NCBI GenBank assembly: GCA_012845835.1
Contig: JABAKD010000016.1
Location: forward strand, 16,645,625 to 16,709,624
Source: Undaria pinnatifida
Taxonomy: Eukaryota; Sar; Phaeophyceae; Laminariales; Alariaceae
Direction of reading: 5' to 3'
DNA length: 64,000 bases
The number at the start of each line of letters is the position of its first letter. Position 1 is the stretch's first letter. Under the pieces are notes generated by a model. It made no database searches. It worked only from the letters and a program-made list of their open reading frames with translations, and was not told the DNA's origin. The translations under genes and the position numbers were made by a program. Shown one piece after another: positions 58,401-64,000 of the stretch.

Positions 58401-61393
58401 ATAGAACTAAAAAGTTTATTATATTCCGACAGGCACTATATTATTACTCCGCGAGCAAAGCTTAGTGCAGGAGGCTCAGGCCGTGCCCGTTCGACCCACA
58501 AGAAGCGTATCCACAACCCCATCGTCCCATTTATGGGTGAAAGACAAAAACAAGCACGCGCGATGGGTTATCACACGCAGCTTGCAAATATGAGTGTCGA
58601 AATAACTCTCCATCTCACAGCTAAAGTGTCCATTAATATTTGATGTTTCACAAACACCAAAAAAGCAGACAAGCGCACGAAAAAAACCCAACAACAAAAA
58701 CACGCACCTCGGGGCGACAATGACCGATTCCCCCTCGGTCTCCAGTGTGGCCTTCACCACGAACGCGTTATCCACCACGAGCTGTTTGGAGTCCGTCACT
58801 GAGTACTTGATCAAGTTGGGGTACCTGCAAAAATGACCAAAGACATGCAACCACACGGACACACGTGCACATGGACACCAAGACGACTAACGCTGCGGTA
58901 GGTGGCGGGGGGCGGGAGTCCCTCCACTTTCACCACGACCGTGGCCCCTCATCAGTGCAGTCCCTTACCAGGCGACAGCAACCGCATTACAGTGGGACCC
59001 CGCACTGTCCCGGATTGGTGCGTTACACTGTACTTGGTAAGACGAGGCCGTGGCAAGCGATTTTCACCGCACTAAATTGGGGTTTCGCACTAAATGGTAT
59101 CGCACTAACACGGTACCACGACTGAGCCGGGTTTAGACTCTGTACCTTGCTCAAAATCGGACATGTAATATTTTGTTGGCGCAGAGCATCAAATCATTCC
59201 ATGGCTGAGTGTATCGCGAAAAAAACGAAAGCACAGAGAAACAACAAGGTTGCCACTCTCGGAAGTGGTTTTTCTGCCGCCGAAAAAAGAGACCTCCAAA
59301 GTGACCCCCCCCCCGGCCTACCGTAGACCTAGTTAGATATCAAGACACACGCACACACACGCACACGAGCGTGCGAAGGCACGAACGCAAAAAATCCGTG
59401 AGCCCACGCTGCGAGGACAAATGTTCATAATCAGAACAAAGCATACCAACACTAACACTGAGCGGCACTTGCAACAAAAACACCAAAACCCACCACCACC
59501 ACCACCACCACCACCAATACCACAGGCAATGGTCAACGACATTCCCGAACGCTGAAGCCCCCACGACAGCAGTATCTCAGTCGCATCGCGTACGTCGCAC
59601 CCTCCCCCGGCGGCGAGGCAACAAGTGCGCACAGACCCCCCCCCCCCCCCCCTCCTGCTCCCTGCCGCCCGCCGCCCGCCCCGCCAAATAACCCGCTCAC
59701 TGTTGTCGCGCTATCATGTGCGTAGCAGGTAAGGAGTCCGGTTTCACGCAATCACACGCGCGAAGCTAATCTCGCCACAGAACTCTCGCCGGACCACTCT
59801 CTCACCACTCGTGCTCTTCCTGGAGGAGGCTGATGATCTGGCAAGACGCGAGAAACAGGCTGAGGATGGCCAAAAAGGCGCAAGCCCCGCGCATGGTCCC
59901 CTTGAACACGAACTGCGCGTTAGTCTCCATCGCGGCCGCAAGGCTGCTCGCCAGCCCTAACCCCTGCCCGTTCTTGTCCAACACAGATTTCACCCACCCC
60001 GGCCTGCCGCTACTGCCATCGCCACCGCCAACGTCAGCGCTAACATCACCACTACCAATAACGTTACCGATACCGCTAACGTCACCGGTACGGATTTCCC
60101 CGTGTTCGGTTAGTTTCCTGTTTTGGTGGTTGTTGCCGTCGACCGAAAGTGTGCCATTGGTTGTGGCAATAGCTGTGGAGGTGGTGGTGGTGGTGTCGGT
60201 CGGTAGCATGTTTGTTCGGTCGTACCGTACTGTACTCCGTCGGTCTGGTGGGTGCGTCGAGGGGCGAGAGGAACGAGATGACGAAGAGGTGAAAGTAAGC
60301 AGACGCGGCGGTCGCGGTGGTGGCGAAGGCAGAGGCAGCAGCGGCACCAGCAGCAGAAGAAAAAAAAACGGTGTTAAGCATGAGCATCAGAAGCACCATC
60401 ATTAGCAGGATAATCCTAATTCGCAGCAACAGTATAAACATCATCAGCATCACCTAATAAACATCAACATCAGCATCAATAGCACTAGCATCAGCACCAC
60501 CAGTAATAGCACCAGTCACTAGCAATAACATCAATAACATCATCATCAGCATTTTTTCCCCCTTTTTGTTCCTTTTTTTTTTTCATCCCATTTATTATCC
60601 TCGTACTACTCCCGCGCTCCCTCCCAGCAGTAACTCAGATCCGGAGTCACATAGCTGGCCTTCCTCTCCCCTCCCCACCACTGTACGTGCCTTCATTTTT
60701 TATCGCGAGAAGAATTCAGCATTTTCGTCCCTCGTCGACTCGCGTCGAATTGTACGCATTAGTAGGCAAAAATATCAGCACCAACATTAGCATCAGATGC
60801 GCGGCGCGGACCAATTCGATGCAATCGACGAGCGTTGGGAATGCTAAACCCTCTGCGTAACAAAGAAGAAAGCCACGTACCAGAGTGGAGGAGGGGCGAC
60901 AGCTGTGACCACGTGACCACAACTTGTCTACAACATGGAAGCTAAAAGTGAAGAAATAAAAACTTGGCTACTGCAGCTGCTACGGCTACTCAGCGTCGGC
61001 GTCTTTGCGCGGCGCCACGCGATGGGTTTCTGATAACATCGCGATTTCGTTACCTCGGCGTTGCCACTCCGGGTGCCTACCCGCCGACAGGTCGTCCATG
61101 CTCAAGGACCGCATCTTCATGCATCTGCCAAAATGGGCACACGCCAAAAGGAGGGAGACAACGCACGCGACAACGCACGGCAGTCCGCGACAACGTACGG
61201 CACGCCCCGAGTTGGCCGTAGTATGCAAGGCACACCCGGTATCACTTAACCATGGCAATCGGTGAATCAGTCAACCATTCAATAAATAAATCGTTCAACC
61301 GAGCATCGATCAAGCGATTAATAAAGTAAGCGATTAATCGAATCAACCAATCGAGCAATCAAGTAATCATTCAATCAATCAATCAATCAATCG

Positions 61394-61427
<34 letters not shown>

Positions 61428-61436
61428 TAATCAATT

Positions 61437-61478
<42 letters not shown>

Positions 61479-63538
61479 CACATCGACGAGTCAACCAGTC
61501 AGTTAAGCAAAGCAATCCCACAAATAAAAAAGGCCAACCAAAACACAAACCACCCAAACCCCGCAACCACAACAAACACACTCCCAAACCGAAACGAAAA
61601 AAAAAGGTCCACATCCGAGACACACCTTCTGCAAGATCCCAGCGACGATTCCCACCCACCACCACCATCTCCTCCGGTGCCATCCGAGAACTGCCACCCA
61701 CTCGCCGGCTCCCCCCACCCCCCCCCAAGCTCCCCCCACCCTGCACGACGTCCAAACCCTGTTCCAAACTTTAGGGACTCTTCCTTCACCCTTTCCTCCT
61801 CCACTTTTTCTCGTGAATGATGTCTGCCATCAGCAAAAGTCGCGGCGTCAGTCGATCCCGGGTCAGCTTTTCTCCTAAAGCGTCGGCGCGCCTCCTCTAC
61901 GAGCGGCTGAGACGACGACCGCCCACCGTCCCCTATTCTGGGCTGTGGTTGTTGCTGCCGATGCAGCTGCTGATGTTCCTGCTGCCGTTCCTGCTGCTGC
62001 TGCTGCTGCTGCCATTGCTGCAGCTGCGTTTCAACCACTACCCCGTCACTAGAATCGGCGTGGGTCTCGTCAAGCGCCCACGCGCCGTTAAGGGGCGGCA
62101 AATCATCGCTCTCCGTACCGATACTGACACCGACCTGCCACCCCCCCTCCACCCCTCCCTCCACCACCTCCGCCCTTTCGGCGCCGTCGTGGTCAGCTCC
62201 ATATGTTCGCCCGGTGCCCTCCCACCTCCTAGCCCTGTCCCTACCACCGCCACCGCCACCGCCGTCCTTGTTTGGCGGGGGGGCACCGCCGCGAGCGGGG
62301 ACGCGACGAGCCGGGGCAAATGAAGGTGAAGCCGACGCCGCTCGAGTAGACAGCCTCTTGGCCAAGCCGCCGCCACTTCCTTCCGTCCAAGTGGAAGTTG
62401 TGTTGGTCATTCTCTTCCCGCAGTCGCCTTCAGCAACGCCTCCCCGTGTTCGCGCCCGCCTCCCTTCCCCAATCCCGTTCAAGCTCGCGGTCAAGTTCGA
62501 CGACGGGATGCCCTCCCGGTAGTCCCTTTCCTCGGTCCGCCGCGGCCGCCCCGCCGCCCCTACCTCTACTCCCGCTTCCGTCTCGCCCGCCTCAGCCTTC
62601 CCTCCGCTGTAAGCGGTTGAGGAGGGGGGAGAAGGACGGGGACGGCGAGGGGAAGGAGACACTCGCCGCTTTTGATCTGGTTTCGTTCCCGCCCTCAGTC
62701 TCGTTTTCGCCGACGGCCGTATGTACTCCCCTTCCCCCCCCTCCCTCTCTTCCTCCACCTCCTCCTCACGCCGCCCGCCATCGTCGTCTTCCTTGCCACG
62801 ACCATCACTGGCATCATCTCCACCGTGAATCCCTCTAACTTCCCCATCTTTCTCCCCCAGCGGTAGCGTCGACTTACCGCCTATTCTTCCGCTCAGCAAC
62901 GCCACCTCCACCCCTGCCGCCCCTCTCCACACTCCCATCCCCGCCTTCGTCCCCGCCCCATCGCCCTCGCTCCCGCCAGCTTTTGCGCGGCCACTCCCCG
63001 CCACCGGTGCCGCCCCGACAGATTTCGGCACCGCATCGCTCCCCCCTGCCCCACGTCCGTCTCCTCCTGCGTTGAACGCCGCCGTCCTACCGAAGGACAT
63101 GTTCCCACTCCCCACAGGCTTTTCCTCTCTACCCCCGTCTCTTTCTCCACCTCCGTCCCCCCCTCCTCTTTCTCCATCTCCTTCCCTCCCGCAATCCCTT
63201 TCTCCCCCTCCTCCTCCCTCCTTTCCCCCTCTCTTTCCTTCTCCCTTCCGCCGCCCCCCCGCCCCTATTTTTGCCTCTCTCGAAGGCTCCTCCTGAGTTT
63301 CTTCCAGATCAACGGACGAAGCATCACTTGCCGCTAAATCAAGCGCCGCCACCGCTGCCACCACCACGGCCGCCGCTGCCGCTGCATCTTGTTCTCTTTG
63401 GGAGGATTTGGGGTGGAGGCGACGGGTTTCCGATGCGGATGCGGAATGTCGGGGAGTTTGCGATGCGGAGGCAGCACGTCGGGGGGTTTCGGATGTAGAA
63501 GAAGAGCGTCCACGAGCGTCGTCCTCGTCGTAGCCGTC
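52429..63538 (-). CDS. Membrane-associated class 3 lipase (alpha/beta hydrolase, GHSLGG), 5' end not found
   Basis: Twelve exons on the minus strand join in one frame: 63538-61626, 61124-61054, 60244-59806, 58824-58708, 58224-58131, 57001-56936, 56101-55970, 55754-55620, 54985-54870, 54056-53906, 53013-52901 and 52585-52429, ending in TAG. They encode 1167 residues. The first listed exon follows a long pyrimidine tract and CAG, so at least one more exon lies upstream. The N-terminal 640 residues are low-complexity Gly, Glu, Arg and Ser. One membrane segment (ACAFLAILSLFLASCQII) precedes the lipase fold. The fold shows YASCGSKWHGLSLLDYALLA, then VVAIRGTD near the oxyanion site, the nucleophile elbow LTGHSLGGGLA, and VIPEHDFVPMID, whose Asp is a candidate catalytic acid. 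A His in SCHMLEG is a candidate base. A second membrane segment (IMGVASLLLIVAVLIILP) ends the protein. Class 3 lipases cleave glycerolipid esters; diacylglycerol-lipase-like enzymes also carry membrane helices. The substrate is not deducible. The acceptor at 56101 was chosen over 56065 for its better pyrimidine tract. Confidence 0.85.
53377..53700 (-). repeat. Two decayed copies of the lipase exon end that carries EHDFVPMID
   Basis: Blocks at about 53384-53440 and 53632-53690 align with the last 50-60 bases of the exon at 54056-53906, about 260 bp apart. The nearer copy keeps the sequence around the donor. They lie within the next intron in transcript order. Translated, they give EHAFVPMINTQ and EHDIVRMVDTQ. 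Confidence 0.8.
53820..53885 (+). mobile_element. Family D tail fragment
   Basis: GATGCGAGGGTCTA, GGTTACGGTCATGCA and TAACAAGTCGCCC follow the order of the family D 3' end. Confidence 0.4.
54080..54180 (+). repeat. G-rich GGGATGGAT repeat
   Basis: Imperfect GGGTGGATGGGATG units with a G10 run at 54092-54101. Confidence 0.75.
54711..54835 (+). mobile_element. LINE 3' fragment, copy C6, with C-rich tail
   Basis: Plus-strand orientation: CTCGAAAGGGACGCG through GACTAAGGCAAGCAACAAAAGAGTACG, then CCCCTCCCTCCGCCCTCCGCCCTC. It is the only copy on this strand. Confidence 0.7.
55001..55325 (-). mobile_element. LINE 3' fragment, copy C5, with a 107-nt C-rich tail next to a lipase exon
   Basis: The LINE end occupies about 55325-55108 on the minus strand, closing with ACAAATGAGTA. 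It is followed by 107 nt (55107-55001) of C with a few single G. The tail ends 15 nt before the lipase acceptor at 54985, so it sits where a pyrimidine tract is normally found. Confidence 0.85.
55763..55866 (-). repeat. (GGGTT)/(GTGTT)n microsatellite beside a lipase acceptor
   Basis: 104 bp of pentamers. On the minus strand AACCC units end about 8 nt before the acceptor of the exon 55754-55620. Confidence 0.9.
56148..56210 (-). mobile_element. Decayed LINE 3' end, copy C7
   Basis: GGGGGGTTACTAATTTGTTGC and TTGATCACGCACCCCTTTGG resemble the LINE end with its G-side tail, but with gaps. Confidence 0.45.
56390..56465 (+). repeat. (CAGT)n-like repeat
   Basis: GTCAGTCAGGCAGTCAGTC units in a lipase intron. 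Confidence 0.8.
56516..56645 (+). mobile_element. Decayed SINE related to family A, second subfamily
   Basis: GGGAATGCTGGACCCTATGCG, CGTACCGGGGGGAAGAAGGGA and TTGTGACCACGGCTTGTC occur in family order. Confidence 0.65.
56700..56912 (+). repeat. GGGTCGG/CCGACCC-rich dispersed repeat
   Basis: It begins AGGGCTGTTCACTGGTCGGG and ends GGTCGAGTCACGACTCG. It lies in a lipase intron, ending about 24 bp before the exon at 56936. Confidence 0.6.
57430..58110 (+). repeat. Cryptic (CAACAC)-like low-complexity tract
   Basis: About 680 bp of AAC/ACC/CAC-rich sequence within one lipase intron, running up to 20 bp from the exon at 58131. Poly-Thr/His frames on plus and poly-Val/Leu frames on minus are artefacts. 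Confidence 0.85.
58447..58521 (-). repeat. Decayed copy of the acceptor side of the lipase exon at 58131-58224
   Basis: About 90% identical to 58160-58234 by eye (shared CCGCGAGCAAAGC, GGAGGCTCA and TTCGACCCACAAGAAGC). The acceptor CAG is not kept. It lies in the intron just 5' of the exon in transcript order. Confidence 0.85.
60400..60555 (+). repeat. Cryptic CATCAGCA-type trinucleotide tract
   Basis: CAT/CAG/AAT units run about 150 bp in a lipase intron. Confidence 0.8.
60685..60960. mobile_element. Two decayed SINE family A relatives in opposite orientation
   Basis: The segment 60690-60740 is an antisense piece (TTTTTTATCGCGAGAAGAATTCAGCA-like text, then CGTCGACTCG). The segment 60824-60960 is a sense piece (ATCGACGAGCGTTGGGAATGC, CAGCTGTGACCACG, AACTTGTCTAC, then an A-rich tail). 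Confidence 0.6.
61258..61495 (+). repeat. (AATC)n microsatellite
   Basis: About 235 bp of AATC with few interruptions, in a lipase intron. Confidence 0.95.
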
Positions 63539-64000
63539 CTGTTTTGGAGTAGGCGGGCGAGAGGGGCAGTGGGGGGGGGGGGGCAGGGGGAGAGGGGGGA
63601 GAGACAGAGGCAGAGAAAGGGAGAAATAGTCGAAAAACCCGTCATTAAAAAAAGAAAGATATTCTCATCGGCGATGACATCGGTAAACGTCGTCTCGAAA
63701 CGACAACGTGAACTATATCAACACCAAAACTAACAGCATCATCATCATTATTCAACGTACACCAATAGCATAAACACCCAAAAAACCATCCATAACACCA
63801 ACACCACGAGAACCAGCAACAGCATGAATAAAAACGCCAACACCAGAACCAACTCCACCATCAGCAACACCAATACAACTACACCATACCAACACCACCA
63901 CCAACGCCAGCATCAGCAACACCACTAACACTAATACTGACGCCACCAGCACCAACACCGACACCCCCACCCCTACCAACGCCAAAACACCACCCCTCCA
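63539..64000. other. Upstream intron of the lipase gene (no exon found)
   Basis: 63539-63625 is a strong minus-strand pyrimidine tract leading to the acceptor at 63538, including C13 at 63570-63582. From 63700 on the sequence is a cryptic CACCAA/ATCAGC tract. The first exon or exons presumably lie right of the window. Confidence 0.6.

Noticed and set aside
61499-61625. Membrane-like tail (FVVVAGFGWFVFWLAFF) at the end of the large lipase exon
   Set aside because: It lies beyond a good donor at 61625. The phase and sequence of the next exon fit that donor, so this is intron read-through.

Overview
This looks like nuclear DNA of a brown alga. The organism call is inference, with Ectocarpus or a close relative most likely. 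The grounds are short exons (about 66-250 bp) in long, repeat-filled introns, GC-rich Ala/Gly/Ser-rich coding sequence, a flagellar protein beside an autophagy kinase, and dense SINE, LINE and LTR debris. No bacterial-type operon, rRNA gene, intact tRNA gene or CRISPR array was seen.

Three host genes can be read exon by exon with matching splice phases. (1) Minus strand, 17670 down past the left edge: a coiled-coil protein of the outer dynein arm docking type (best match CCDC151/ODAD3), 11 exons and 527 codons seen. (2) Plus strand, 20338-41297: an ATG1/ULK autophagy kinase in six exons. Its first intron is 14 kb and cuts the glycine loop of the kinase. Its last exon is about 4.2 kb and ends in MIT-like helices. 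(3) Minus strand, 63538 down to 52429: a class 3 (GHSLGG) lipase with at least two membrane segments, 12 exons and 1167 residues seen, with the 5' end beyond the region read. Genes 1 and 2 are divergent across 2.7 kb; genes 2 and 3 converge across 11 kb of repeats.

Repeats fill the rest: a tRNA-derived SINE family (five good copies, one edge copy, several diverged), a jockey-like LINE whose copies all end in a C-rich tail, a small element family sharing that 3' end, about 88-bp elements bounded by TTAA, a fold-back element with a nested insertion, three LTR-type fossils that share one primer-binding site, and many micro- and minisatellites.

The most unusual pattern is a set of decayed partial copies of exon ends, with or without the adjoining splice site, lying in tandem in the neighbouring intron or flank. 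It is seen at eight exons in two genes, and one exon has five copies. A second pattern is low-complexity sequence lying directly against 3' splice sites. In the lipase this is the 107-nt C-rich tail of a LINE, which ends 15 nt from an exon.
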